A DNA stretch of 64,000 nt from Legionella bozemanae. Its GTDB lineage: Bacteria > Pseudomonadota > Gammaproteobacteria > Legionellales > Legionellaceae. Shown in pieces: positions 8,606-17,535 of this stretch. A program made the translations under genes and the position numbers. How positions within the stretch are numbered: position 1 is the first letter of the stretch; each line of letters starts with the position of its first letter. The stretch is from positions 1 to 64,000 of the forward strand of contig NZ_LBAW01000012.1 in NCBI RefSeq assembly GCF_001648595.1. Direction: 5' to 3'. Under the pieces are notes generated by a model. The model ran no database searches. It was given only the letters and a program-made list of their open reading frames with translations, and had not been told where the DNA came from.

Positions 8606-10933
8606 CTAAATATCGCGAACAAGTTGTTGTTCTGAACGCTTAGCTCCCAACCATCTTGGAAAGAAAGGGCCTAACTTTTTAATAAAATCATAGGCCATGA
8701 ATAACGCACCTAAAGCAAATACTACATCTCCGGGCAGTCGTAACCATTGCCATAACAATGTTGTATTATAAAATTCAAGGCTTCTTGAATGGGCGAAGCC
8801 ATGTTCATAAACATCCATTAATTGTGCCCAACCTATAGGAAAGAAATTCAACACAATCCATAAGACAAGGCCTATGTTATATAACCAAAATGCCCAAATC
8901 CCTAAACGATCACTCCAAGCAAAACGATCACCTGCAGCATAGCGTAAACAAAAATAAATTAAACCTAGGCCAAGCAAACCAAATGCACCAAATAATGCAG
9001 TATGTGCATGGTTTAAAGTAAGAAATGTCCCATGCTCATAATAATTTATAAGCGGCGCATTAAGCGTCCCCCCACCAAATACTCCTGCGCCAACAAAATT
9101 CCAAAAGGATGCTCCCAAAATATAGAGAAAAGCCAAATTATAAGTAAACACACTTTGTCGCTTAATTAATTGATGATGTTCGATGGCATCAATAATGAGA
9201 AGAACCAAAGGCAATACTTCAATAAACGAAAACATAGTTCCTAGCGGTACCCAGAGATCTGGCGTACCTGTCCAATACCAGTGATGGCCAGTTCCAATGA
9301 TTCCGCCTAAAAATATCAAAATTGTTTCAAAGTACATTGTACGCTCAGCTAGAGCACGCGAAACCAATCCCGTTCCCATTAAAAGATAAGCAGTGGCACA
9401 CGCAGCAAAAAATTCAAATGACTGCTCTACCCAAAGATGAACTACCCACCAGCGCCAAAAATCAGTGATTGTGAATGATTTTTCAATTCCAGTTAAAGGG
9501 ATCATCCCAAAGCAATACAATACAGCAATATTCATTGTGCTTGCCCAAAAAAGATGCTCTAAACGAATACGTCCACTCCAAAACTCAACCGTAGCAGTTT
9601 TTAAGCCACTCCAGGTAGGCCACATGCCGCGAAAAATAATAAAACTCCAAAGAAAAAGTCCTAAACAAAATCCAATTTGCCATAAACGACCGAGCTGCAG
9701 ATAGGATAAACCCTGATTGCCAATCCAAAACCAGTGTTCATCCACATACCCCATAATCCCCAAATAATTACCAACAAGTGCTCCGCCAACAATAAACAAG
9801 GTGACCCAAAACAAAAGATCAACCCAAAAACCTTGTCTTTTCGCTTCTTTTTTACTAATGAGAGGAGCCATAAAAACAGCAGCGCTCACCCATGAAAGAG
9901 CGATCCAGATGATTGGTGTTTGAATGTGTACATCACGTAAGAAATTAAAAGGTAAATAATCATTAATATTAATTCCATAAAAACCCGTTCGCTCTGTATA
10001 GTAATGCGCCATAATCGCACCTACAGCGATCTGGATCAGCAAAACAAGCGCAACGACTACAAAATATTGCCCTACCTTGCGCTGACTTGGCGTCAACGAG
10101 TCAAATCCCAAAAAAACAGGCGTTTTCAATGCTTCATCAGGCACACTCAAATATCGATGATAAATATAAAGTACAGCACCAAAACCCAGAAATACAAAGC
10201 AAAACGATACCCAAGTCCAGTAAAAGGTATTTGCTGTTGGCGTATTTCCCATGGTGGGTTCATAAGGCCAATTATTGGTATAGGAACTATTTTGTCCTGG
10301 TCTATGTGCAATCGTAGTGAGTGAAGAATAAATAAGAAAATCAGCCGTTTGTAAGGCACTTTGCTCATTCAAGCTGTAAGCCTTGGTCCAACCTGTTTCT
10401 GGATCATGATTCAGTAGATTTTGTGAAATTTGCTGGCGCAGCTGCACAATTGCATCAGCAACTGGCTGGGACAAAATGCTAATTTGTTTACTTAGATCAG
10501 TTTGCTGCAAATCCTGTTGCATTGCTTGACGTACAGTGTATTGTTCTCCTATGGTCAAGCTTATAAAGGACTTACCGAAATGTTGTTGTGCTATTTTATC
10601 TTCGATAATTCTGCCAAGACTGACTAAATATTTTGCAGTATAATCCTCTCCAAAATAAGAGCCCATTCCATAAAGACTGCCATAATCCATAAGGTCAGCG
10701 CGTTGAAAACCCGCTTTGCCATTCACTATATCTTCTGCTGTCATCACAGTTTGTCCAGAAGGAGATTGAAACTGCTGAGGTAAAGGTGGAGCAAGCTGGT
10801 AGGTTTTATAGGTACCCCAAATCAGTACTATAAAACAGATAATTGCTGTAATTAAAAGAATCCATTTTAAGACATTAGATACTTTATCAACGTCCATAGG
10901 CTCAACAATTGAGCTTTGAGGTGCATTATCCAT
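8606..10933 (-). CDS. norB: Quinol-dependent nitric-oxide reductase (qNOR)
   Basis: A 775-residue integral membrane haem-copper oxidase relative that reduces two NO to N2O with quinol. The length and the soluble N-terminal extension (residues 48-235, after one anchoring helix at about 22-42) mark the single-subunit qNOR form (also called NorZ) rather than NorB of the NorBC type. Metal ligands are visible: H499 and E503 in HLWVE, H550/H551 in GTGHHWYWTG (FeB site) and H642/H644 in NHAHTALFG (haems b3 and b). AAGGGA precedes the ATG. No NorC, NnrS or NsrR gene is adjacent. A pathogen would use this to detoxify host NO or to respire at low oxygen. It is followed by the DUF488 gene and preceded by the AlkA-like gene on the same strand. 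Confidence 0.95.
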   Translation of the reverse strand: MDNAPQSSIVEPMDVDKVSNVLKWILLITAIICFIVLIWGTYKTYQLAPPLPQQFQSPSGQTVMTAEDIVNGKAGFQRADLMDYGSLYGMGSYFGEDYTAKYLVSLGRIIEDKIAQQHFGKSFISLTIGEQYTVRQAMQQDLQQTDLSKQISILSQPVADAIVQLRQQISQNLLNHDPETGWTKAYSLNEQSALQTADFLIYSSLTTIAHRPGQNSSYTNNWPYEPTMGNTPTANTFYWTWVSFCFVFLGFGAVLYIYHRYLSVPDEALKTPVFLGFDSLTPSQRKVGQYFVVVALVLLIQIAVGAIMAHYYTERTGFYGININDYLPFNFLRDVHIQTPIIWIALSWVSAAVFMAPLISKKEAKRQGFWVDLLFWVTLFIVGGALVGNYLGIMGYVDEHWFWIGNQGLSYLQLGRLWQIGFCLGLFLWSFIIFRGMWPTWSGLKTATVEFWSGRIRLEHLFWASTMNIAVLYCFGMIPLTGIEKSFTITDFWRWWVVHLWVEQSFEFFAACATAYLLMGTGLVSRALAERTMYFETILIFLGGIIGTGHHWYWTGTPDLWVPLGTMFSFIEVLPLVLLIIDAIEHHQLIKRQSVFTYNLAFLYILGASFWNFVGAGVFGGGTLNAPLINYYEHGTFLTLNHAHTALFGAFGLLGLGLIYFCLRYAAGDRFAWSDRLGIWAFWLYNIGLVLWIVLNFFPIGWAQLMDVYEHGFAHSRSLEFYNTTLLWQWLRLPGDVVFALGALFMAYDFIKKLGPFFPRWLGAKRSEQQLVRDI

Positions 10934-11013
10934 TCACACATTCCCTTATTCGATTTTTTAATTTGCTCACAAACCAAGACCTATTGTAAAACAAAATTTC
11001 CTTTTAAGTATGA

Positions 11014-11928
11014 TTATCTTATATCTCTTTTTTCATACAAGCGCTGTAATAATAAATGGAAATAAACTAATCCTGCGTAGGGATACCATTTGGCTGTAAT
11101 TTCCGCTGTTTTCTTATAATCAGGTTTCTTATCAAGATGCAGCAATTGATATAAATTATTTTGTGCACCAATATCATCACCAGGAAAAGTGTCGATTCTT
11201 CCCAAACCACGCAATAAAACATATTCCGCAGTCCAACGCCCTATTCCTTTAAAACGACATAAAAAATTAATTACCTCATCATTTGTTTTCTTTTCTAAAG
11301 ATCTAAAATTTGATTTTTCCTCAAGGATTGCAGTTGCTAAGCGGATCAGTGTTTCACTTTTATGTGTGCTATAGCCTATTTTCTTCAAATCAGAAACGGT
11401 GCAATGAGCAACCTCTTCCGGTCTTGGAAATGCGTAGAAAATGTGCTCCTTTTCCTTTATTCTTATACTCAGAAATTCAGCCAATCGATTTTGAATTTGC
11501 AATCCTGCATCAAGTGATATTTGCTGACATGAAACTGCATTAACAAGTGCTTCAAAAATAGAAGGGAATCGCGGCGGTTTAACCCCCTTAAATTGCGCAA
11601 CCAGTGGGTTTAATTGAGCATCATGTTGTGTGAGATGATAAAAATCGCGTAGGTCCCATTTTAAGCCCAACATTTTCTCTATTTGAGATGTAAGCTGACT
11701 TTGAGATACGTCGTTTTGGCTTTCAATGGATAGAAGTAACTCTGGTTTATTAAGCTTTTTACTTTGCTCAGCAATGACTTTAACAGGCGCATTCTCTATG
11801 AGCAATAATCGTGTATAACGGCGTCCATCCCAAAGATCAACATTATTTTTGCTTCTTCGACGCAAAGCAAGAACTGTATAGTCCAGCTGGAATGGAGCCA
11901 TAGGATGTAAGGTAAAAGTAGTCTTCAT
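11014..11928 (-). CDS. DNA-3-methyladenine glycosylase, AlkA-like
   Basis: A 304-residue HhH-GPD superfamily glycosylase that removes alkylated bases from DNA. The helix-hairpin-helix is FKGIGRWTAEYVLLRG (residues 226-241), and the catalytic Asp lies in FPGDDIG (D251 or D252). The N-terminal 110 residues match the AlkA N-terminal beta region in position and size, so the protein is closer to AlkA (E. coli 282 aa) than to Tag. It starts at an ATG without a strong ribosome-binding site and ends 80 bases before norB; alkylation and nitrosative damage repair side by side is a plausible pairing but is inference. Confidence 0.88.
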   Translation of the reverse strand: MKTTFTLHPMAPFQLDYTVLALRRRSKNNVDLWDGRRYTRLLLIENAPVKVIAEQSKKLNKPELLLSIESQNDVSQSQLTSQIEKMLGLKWDLRDFYHLTQHDAQLNPLVAQFKGVKPPRFPSIFEALVNAVSCQQISLDAGLQIQNRLAEFLSIRIKEKEHIFYAFPRPEEVAHCTVSDLKKIGYSTHKSETLIRLATAILEEKSNFRSLEKKTNDEVINFLCRFKGIGRWTAEYVLLRGLGRIDTFPGDDIGAQNNLYQLLHLDKKPDYKKTAEITAKWYPYAGLVYFHLLLQRLYEKRDIR

Positions 11929-12078
11929 GTCACGATTAACCTAGTCCTTCATTAAAGTAGTCTTACTCATAATGGGAGCAAGAGGTAATAATACTCAATC
12001 TTTTTAATACACTAGGCAAATAAAGCTATAATTTCAACTGAAAAGGAGTACATTAACTTATTGATATGGAAAAAAAAC

Positions 12079-12245
12079 ATGGCTACTTTTTATAATGACC
12101 TGATTTGCTATCTACCATTATTATCAATAACAGTGACGAGTCAATTTTGGAGTTTAAAGAAACCATAGGACAATTGAAAAATGATGAAGCTGGTAAACCC
12201 ATTCAGGGGCTTTATGGAAGTATGCGCGCTAATAAACATTTCTAA
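12079..12245 (+). pseudogene. Possible frameshifted small gene remnant
   Basis: Two short overlapping plus-strand frames look like pieces of one coding sequence. The first runs MATFYNDLICYLPLL... from 12079 to a TAG at 12166. The second is open from 12099 to a TAA at 12243 and reads ...NNSDESILEFKETIGQLKN, ending GLYGSMRANKHF, which is protein-like but has no start codon. A single indel near 12115 would join them into about 55 residues. I do not recognise the family. The rest of the 333-base stretch 11929-12261 shows nothing else convincing. Confidence 0.3.
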
Positions 12246-12261
12246 TCAAATGGGCATACAA

Positions 12262-13413
12262 TTACATATGCATTGATACCCCCATTTTGGGCCGTTCAAA
12301 CCCCATGTTTTCAACTATATTGGCTACTTTTGCATCATCATTAAATTTTTCTTTGAGAAACTGTAACGCTTTTTCAGGAATTTCTGTTTTTGTACCTGCA
12401 TTCTCAAAGCGAACAATATGATTCAATTTTTTCCCTGAATGTTCCATCGGATAACGTTCACCATCCCCGAAGTAAGAGGTTTTAAAACCTTGCTTTGCTA
12501 ACATGTCTTGAAAAGCAGCAGCATCTTTAGGATTATCAAAAGCTATTTTGAATGTACCGTTCATCTGACCTTTGCCCACAAATGGGATATCCAAACTTGG
12601 AGAAGAGGTGGTCATCATGGTACGAATCATTTGACTCACTTCGTGATGTGACTCTTGAGTTGAATGTTTTTTAGTCTGATTCAAAGAATCTTTCATTCGA
12701 GAAGAAGGATAGCTAGCTTGTGTTGGTGTAGTCGAAACAACGGGTAAGCTGAGATGAATGAGATTCTTGTTACTGTAATTTCGCGTCATAATACCACGGG
12801 CTCGTTCAGACAAATCTCGGGGGTTTTGCACAATCATAGAAAAATTGCCTTCTTGTCGATGCAAACGATTACGTTCCTCCATCAACAAAATGCCTAGCTT
12901 ATTACCTGTTGTAGCATGTGGTTCTATGCTTCCCCCTGTTCTCCACCCCCAATTACCATCCTGATTTTGCGAACTTCTACTTCCTGTATCTTCAATGAGA
13001 CAAGCATTTCCTGTATCTTTCAACGCTCGTCGCACTAAAGGGTTTTTTAGTTTTTCCTGAATTGCTCTTTGCATTGCTTCGTCAGCTAATTTAAAATCAC
13101 TCCATCGTTTTTTTTGTCCTAAATCTCTTGCATTCTGTGCATCTCCCTGAAGAATCCTCTCTAGATAAGCTTTATCATTAGGATCTTTTTGATATTGAAA
13201 ATAATGCTCCACCGTGGGGAACGTTTTTTCTCCAAAAGGGGTTTGCATCTTAATAGGAATTTCTGCATAGTTAGAAAAAATCCCCCACTCCTCTCCTTCT
13301 CTATCAAAAGCAACTATATCGACACTATCAAACTGGGTATTATAGCGACCATGATTTGAAGAACCACTTAATTTCTTAATCGGACCTTTATCGGATCTTG
13401 CATTCAAAGGCAT
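12262..13413 (-). CDS. NADAR-domain protein with extra C-terminal module
   Basis: Residues 40-185 are a NADAR (YbiA-like) domain: EWGIFSNYAEIPI (42-54), TVEHYFQYQK with E69, NARDLG (94-99), the W104-to-LADEAM helix, and the closing GNWGWRTGG...GNKLGILLMEERNRL. Family members are N-glycosidases acting on riboflavin intermediates or ADP-ribose hydrolases that remove ADP-ribose from guanine. Typical members are 150-190 residues; this one is 383. Residues 190-255 are Ser/Thr-rich linker, and 260-383 form a second small alpha/beta unit (GTFKIAFDNPKDAAAFQDMLAKQGF...) of unknown role. The extension and linker make a translocated enzyme possible, but this is inference. It lies downstream of rtcB on the same strand, separated by 284 bases and a long inverted repeat, so it probably has its own promoter; a TATAAT on the minus strand at 13451-13456 is a candidate -10. 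Confidence 0.8.
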   Translation of the reverse strand: MPLNARSDKGPIKKLSGSSNHGRYNTQFDSVDIVAFDREGEEWGIFSNYAEIPIKMQTPFGEKTFPTVEHYFQYQKDPNDKAYLERILQGDAQNARDLGQKKRWSDFKLADEAMQRAIQEKLKNPLVRRALKDTGNACLIEDTGSRSSQNQDGNWGWRTGGSIEPHATTGNKLGILLMEERNRLHRQEGNFSMIVQNPRDLSERARGIMTRNYSNKNLIHLSLPVVSTTPTQASYPSSRMKDSLNQTKKHSTQESHHEVSQMIRTMMTTSSPSLDIPFVGKGQMNGTFKIAFDNPKDAAAFQDMLAKQGFKTSYFGDGERYPMEHSGKKLNHIVRFENAGTKTEIPEKALQFLKEKFNDDAKVANIVENMGFERPKMGVSMHM

Positions 13414-13564
13414 ACAACAATATCTCTTAAAATTTTAAAACAATATTTTTATTATAGTTGATTTATTTTTATACAGTTGTTGTCTCGATTAAAATGATAA
13501 TTTTTGATTATAGGAACGCGATGCAGTAATTTGATTTTTCGGTTTTTGGAGCCAATATATAGGG

Positions 13565-13696
13565 TGTTTACACTTCACTATCTTGAGCCAAAATGCTGAG
13601 ATTTTAGAACACCGAAACGGAACATACACGAAGTATGTGAATATCGGAGCGCAGAAATCGCAGCATTTTGGCCAAGAAAGTAGAATTGTAAACAGG
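13565..13696. repeat. Long imperfect inverted repeat, about 130 bases
   Basis: The left arm begins TGTTTACACTTC and contains GCCAAAATGCTGAGATTT; the right arm is its imperfect reverse complement, with TGTTTACA and GCCAAAATGCTG kept exactly. The centre has a nested hairpin ACATAC-ACGAA-GTATGT. It lies immediately beyond the rtcB stop codon and could fold as one long hairpin. The shape is that of a small non-coding palindromic element (MITE-like) rather than a simple terminator. Reading frames crossing it are palindrome artefacts. Confidence 0.7.
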
Positions 13697-13697
13697 C

Positions 13698-15128
13698 CTA
13701 CCCTTTTATACAAACAATAGGTGCTAGCCTGGCAACCTTTTGGGTTAAACCTGATGCTTGTGCGGCATCCACAACAAAATCGACATTCTTATATGCCTCG
13801 GGAGCTTCTTCTGCTACACCACGGTAGGAACTACTGCGAATGAGAATCCCTTGTTGTGCCAGTTGCTTGATGATTTCACTACCACGCCATTTTTTGGTTG
13901 CTTGATGTCGACTCATCGCGCGTCCTGCGCCGTGGCAAGCAGAACCAAATGATTTATTTTCAGCACTTGGAGTACCTACCAAAATATAAGATGCAGTCCC
14001 CATACTGCCGCCAATAATCACCGGTTGACCTACATGTCTAAAGTCTTTTATTAATTGAGGGTGACCCGGACCAAAAGCTCGTGTGGCCCCTTTACGATGA
14101 ACAAATAAACGCATCGTCTTACCATCCACCTGATGCGTTTCCTCTTTACAGGTGTTATGGGATACGTCATAAATAAGCTTTATTTGGGTTCCTGGCATTT
14201 CATTCTGAAAAACTTCACGCATAAAATGGGTAATGATTTCACGATTTGCCAGAGCACAATTTATTCCTGAGCGCATAGCGCCTAAATAGCGTTCGCCCAT
14301 TGGTGAACGAATAGGCGCGCACGCTAATTCGCGATCAACCAGTTGAATACCATGCTGCTGAGCATAAATTAACATGGAGCGCAAAAAATCAGTTCCTATT
14401 TGATGGCCTAGCCCACGCGAACCACAATGGATACTCACCACCACATCCCCCAGTGCTAAACCAAATGCAGCGGCAGTTTTTTCACAATATATCTGGCGTA
14501 CTTCTTGAATTTCCAAATAATGATTACCTGAGCCTAAAGTACCCATTTCATTTTTTTGTCGTTTTTTTGCATGTTCTGAAACATACTCGGGTAATGCGCC
14601 TTCTACACAGCCATTATCTTCAATTCGCTCTAAATCTTCCCGTTCACCATATCCTTGTTTTACAGCCCAGACAGCGCCGCCACGCAGCATATCATCCATT
14701 TGCTTCATAGTGAGGTTAATACGGCTTTTGCTGCCTACGCCTGCTGGAATATGGGCAAATAAAGCGTCTGCAAGCTGTTCCTTATACGGCTCAAATTCTT
14801 CTCGCTTAAACCCAGTTGATAAGAGCCTTACCCCACATGAAATATCAAAACCAACACCGCCAGCGGAGACAACTCCTTCATTGTCAGGATCAAATGCCGC
14901 AACACCTCCAATAGGAAACCCGTATCCCCAATGTGCATCAGGCATGGCAAACGAGCCGTGAACAATGCCGGGCAAAGTTGCCACATTAGTGACTTGCTCA
15001 TAGACTTTCATATCCATATTGAGTATTAATTCTTCTGAAGCAAAGATAATCCCAGGTACACGCATTTTCCCATGCTTGGAAATTTGCCATTCAAAGTCAC
15101 TCATTTTTTCTAATCGATTTAAGTCCAT
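13698..15128 (-). CDS. rtcB: RNA-splicing ligase RtcB
   Basis: A 476-residue GTP- and Mn-dependent RNA ligase that joins 2',3'-cyclic phosphate or 3'-phosphate ends to 5'-OH ends. All metal and guanylylation residues are seen: C98 in GFDISCG, H203 in GSGNHYLE, H234 in SIHCGSRG, H324 in YDVSHNTC and H399 in CHGAGR (the guanylated His). GGVGFD and GGSMGTASY are also intact. It starts 30 bases after archease on the same strand, the natural cofactor pair, so it should be a functional RNA repair or tRNA healing unit. A GAGGAGAGAAGG stretch precedes the ATG. No RtcA cyclase or RtcR regulator is in view. Confidence 0.97.
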   Translation of the reverse strand: MDLNRLEKMSDFEWQISKHGKMRVPGIIFASEELILNMDMKVYEQVTNVATLPGIVHGSFAMPDAHWGYGFPIGGVAAFDPDNEGVVSAGGVGFDISCGVRLLSTGFKREEFEPYKEQLADALFAHIPAGVGSKSRINLTMKQMDDMLRGGAVWAVKQGYGEREDLERIEDNGCVEGALPEYVSEHAKKRQKNEMGTLGSGNHYLEIQEVRQIYCEKTAAAFGLALGDVVVSIHCGSRGLGHQIGTDFLRSMLIYAQQHGIQLVDRELACAPIRSPMGERYLGAMRSGINCALANREIITHFMREVFQNEMPGTQIKLIYDVSHNTCKEETHQVDGKTMRLFVHRKGATRAFGPGHPQLIKDFRHVGQPVIIGGSMGTASYILVGTPSAENKSFGSACHGAGRAMSRHQATKKWRGSEIIKQLAQQGILIRSSSYRGVAEEAPEAYKNVDFVVDAAQASGLTQKVARLAPIVCIKG

Positions 15129-15158
15129 TGATTTTCTGCCTTCTCTCCTCGGGGTTTA

Positions 15159-15581
15159 TTATACATCGACTACACATTGAGCTACCCAAATGCCATTGCC
15201 TTGGTACACTTTTAATTCGGTGAACGTAGCGCCTTTAACCTCCACTGCAGGTTGATGCCGTTTGATATCCACTTGTTCTCCTGCAATTATAGCAGTTAAC
15301 CTCCCCTCTTTTATGGAGACTTCGAATCGACTAAAAAGCATATTGTAGATTGCCATGTTGTAAATAATGGCATTTAACCAGTCGACAAATAAAATCTCCT
15401 GATTCGGCGCCTCACAAGTTACATGAAGCCTCTTATGGGGTTGGATTGATTGTGAATTGGTAATCACATTAGTCAGGGCCACCCCTCCCATCGCAAAGGC
15501 TTCCGCTAAAGTAGGCCCATACCCCCTCACCCCTATATCTGATTCATGAGAGAAATGTTCCCATTTTTTTTCTGCACTCAT
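15159..15581 (-). CDS. Archease
   Basis: A 140-residue archease, the protein that activates RtcB by promoting guanylylation and multiple turnover. Family signatures are WEHFSHESDIGVRGYGPTL at the N-terminus (H12 and D15 at the metal site), the middle segment FVDWLNAIIYNM, and a C-terminal Asp in CVVDV. The length is standard. It is directly upstream of rtcB with a 30-base gap and 41 bases downstream of the EamA transporter gene, all on the minus strand, so the pair may be carried on the AraC-EamA transcript or have a promoter in that short gap. Confidence 0.93.
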   Translation of the reverse strand: MSAEKKWEHFSHESDIGVRGYGPTLAEAFAMGGVALTNVITNSQSIQPHKRLHVTCEAPNQEILFVDWLNAIIYNMAIYNMLFSRFEVSIKEGRLTAIIAGEQVDIKRHQPAVEVKGATFTELKVYQGNGIWVAQCVVDV

Positions 15582-15622
15582 TACAGTCCTATTTTTTCAC
15601 TTGAAATGGCCGTTGGCGACAT

Positions 15623-16525
15623 CTACCGTTTAGCATATACAGCAATAGAGAAAATCACCATTCCCATACCTATGGCCTGCCCTAATGTTAAACGCTCGCC
15701 AAGCAACATCCATGCTATGAGTACTGTAGCTAATGGCATCACCGCAGTTGATAATGAAGCCATAACACCATCCACTTTCTGGCATCCAAAATTCCAAAAA
15801 ACATAAAAAAGACCTGAGCTTAAACCTAAAATGATCAAAATAAGCCAATCTAAAAGCGAGGTGCTTAAACCGTTCCAAGTACTAAAGCTCAGACTAAGTA
15901 ATAATAAAATAGCATTAATTGCATTGAGTAAAGAAGAAATGAGAAATACTGGAAGCGAATTAGCATGCATTTTACTTAAAATATAATAAGTTGCTTCGGG
16001 CAAAAGGGCGATTAAAACAAGCACATCTCCCCAAAATGAATGGCTTACGTGGGAGCCTCCGAGCCTATCGTATGCGATAACAATTAATCCCAATGTGGCA
16101 AAACCTACACAAATAGCTTTTTTGCCTGAAATTTTCTCACCAAGAATAATCCAAGACATCATCGCGATGATTGCAGGTAAAGCACTGGTAATAATGCCAG
16201 CCACATTAGCATCAGTATAATTTAACCCCCATAACATAAGGAAATTAAACAACACCCCGGCAGAGAGTGCCTGAGCACCGATAAAAACCCAATCTTTTTG
16301 CTTTAGTTGCGAAAAATAATAACGAACAGGTTTTCTTTTAGCAGGTGTGAGCCAATGTAAGGGTAATAAAATGAGCGCAGCCAAAGTAAATCGAAGCGCT
16401 AATAGAAGCAGGACAGGAATGGAGGAAAGCAGATACTTGGAAAAAACAATATTCACGCCTACCATGATTTGAGCTAGGATAAGAAAAAGCATGCCTTGCA
16501 TAAAATAAGCGTTGGATTTTTTCAT
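15623..16525 (-). CDS. EamA/DMT-family transporter
   Basis: A 300-residue inner-membrane protein of the drug/metabolite transporter superfamily with about ten hydrophobic helices in two homologous EamA halves (the second begins near DVLVLIALLPEATYYIL). Substrates of the group include amino acids and metabolites; none can be assigned. I chose the ATG at 16525 (MKKSNAYFMQGML), which has AGAGAAG upstream and begins directly with the first helix; the frame extends 61 residues further upstream with sequence that does not look like the family. It follows the AraC regulator by 52 bases on the same strand, which suggests that this regulator controls it. Confidence 0.85.
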   Translation of the reverse strand: MKKSNAYFMQGMLFLILAQIMVGVNIVFSKYLLSSIPVLLLLALRFTLAALILLPLHWLTPAKRKPVRYYFSQLKQKDWVFIGAQALSAGVLFNFLMLWGLNYTDANVAGIITSALPAIIAMMSWIILGEKISGKKAICVGFATLGLIVIAYDRLGGSHVSHSFWGDVLVLIALLPEATYYILSKMHANSLPVFLISSLLNAINAILLLLSLSFSTWNGLSTSLLDWLILIILGLSSGLFYVFWNFGCQKVDGVMASLSTAVMPLATVLIAWMLLGERLTLGQAIGMGMVIFSIAVYAKR

Positions 16526-16577
16526 TATAAACACTTCTCTAAAGTGAAATCGAATCCATAGTTTATCAATTTTGAAA

Positions 16578-17333
16578 TCAGTTTGAGTTATCCATTTCAC
16601 GCATTTTATTTGCTGATAACGCTTTTGTTCTCCATTGAGAAGGCGATTCCCCAAATACTTTACTGAATCGTCGGCTAAATGCAGGTAAATTTTCATAACC
16701 CACTGCAAAAGCTATGGCTTCAATAGAAAGGTTTTTTGATGACAGCAATTGCTTTGCCCGATGTAATTTTTTAAATCGCCAATACTCAGCTATACTACAC
16801 CCCAAAGCGTGTTTGAATCGACGTTGTAATTGACTTACGCTCAAATAACACTGCCGTGCAACTTTAGTTACATCTACAGCATCTGCAAAATACAAATCAA
16901 TCCAGTTTTTTGCCTTAATTGCTATTGGATCCAACTCCGGCGAAAAAGATTTTGTGGCAAAATGAATAATTAATTGATTAATTAATGAATCAGTGAAGAA
17001 ATCCCCTTCTTTGACCGCTAAATAATGATGTGTAAAATGTAAAAGCTTTTTCATGCTCGCAGTTAAATTAAAAGCATGAGATCTGCGATCTTCAAATAGA
17101 TGATTTTGGGCAGTGACATCAATCACTAAAAAAAGATTATTCGGACTTCCTGCAAAACAATGCCGTTCATTAGGCGCAATAAATACACCAACCTGCTTAT
17201 CAACAATACCCGCATAAAGACCTGACTCTAACTCCATGGAGCCAGCAAGAGGTAAAACCAATTGCGCAAAATCATGAGCATGACTACAACTTTCAGTATG
17301 ATAAGAACGAAGATCGATACGATTGGTAATCAA
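16578..17333 (-). CDS. AraC-family transcription regulator (start uncertain)
   Basis: The C-terminal 100 residues are a double helix-turn-helix of the AraC type (DVTKVARQCYLSVSQLQRRFKH and LSIEAIAFAVGYENLPAFSRRF, then FGESPSQWR). The N-terminal part is a cupin-like ligand domain with SHAHDFAQLVLPLAG. The frame is open from 17510, but the first 59 residues do not resemble the family and have no ATG after the first. I place the start at a TTG (17331-17333), which gives about 252 residues, normal for this subgroup. The ribosome-binding site there is weak, so the boundary is the uncertain part. It precedes the EamA transporter and probably regulates it. Confidence 0.8.
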   Translation of the reverse strand: MITNRIDLRSYHTESCSHAHDFAQLVLPLAGSMELESGLYAGIVDKQVGVFIAPNERHCFAGSPNNLFLVIDVTAQNHLFEDRRSHAFNLTASMKKLLHFTHHYLAVKEGDFFTDSLINQLIIHFATKSFSPELDPIAIKAKNWIDLYFADAVDVTKVARQCYLSVSQLQRRFKHALGCSIAEYWRFKKLHRAKQLLSSKNLSIEAIAFAVGYENLPAFSRRFSKVFGESPSQWRTKALSANKMREMDNSN

Positions 17334-17535
17334 TTTAGCTACCCGCTGTGAAAAACAGTTTAATAAAAATACTCTTATTATACCACATGGAGTAAAACAT
17401 ATTTGCAGTTGGTTTCCCTCTTCTTTAATTTTGCAAAAGCCTTTACAGCTGAGCAAAATAATTACATAATGACTAATTATTTTTGTTCCACGGGTGAACA
17501 ATTTATCCATCTAATCTTATTTTTGGAGTCCCACT

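Noticed and set aside
13489-13713. 74-codon minus-strand frame through the long inverted repeat
   Set aside because: It lies entirely in the palindromic element and has no coding features.
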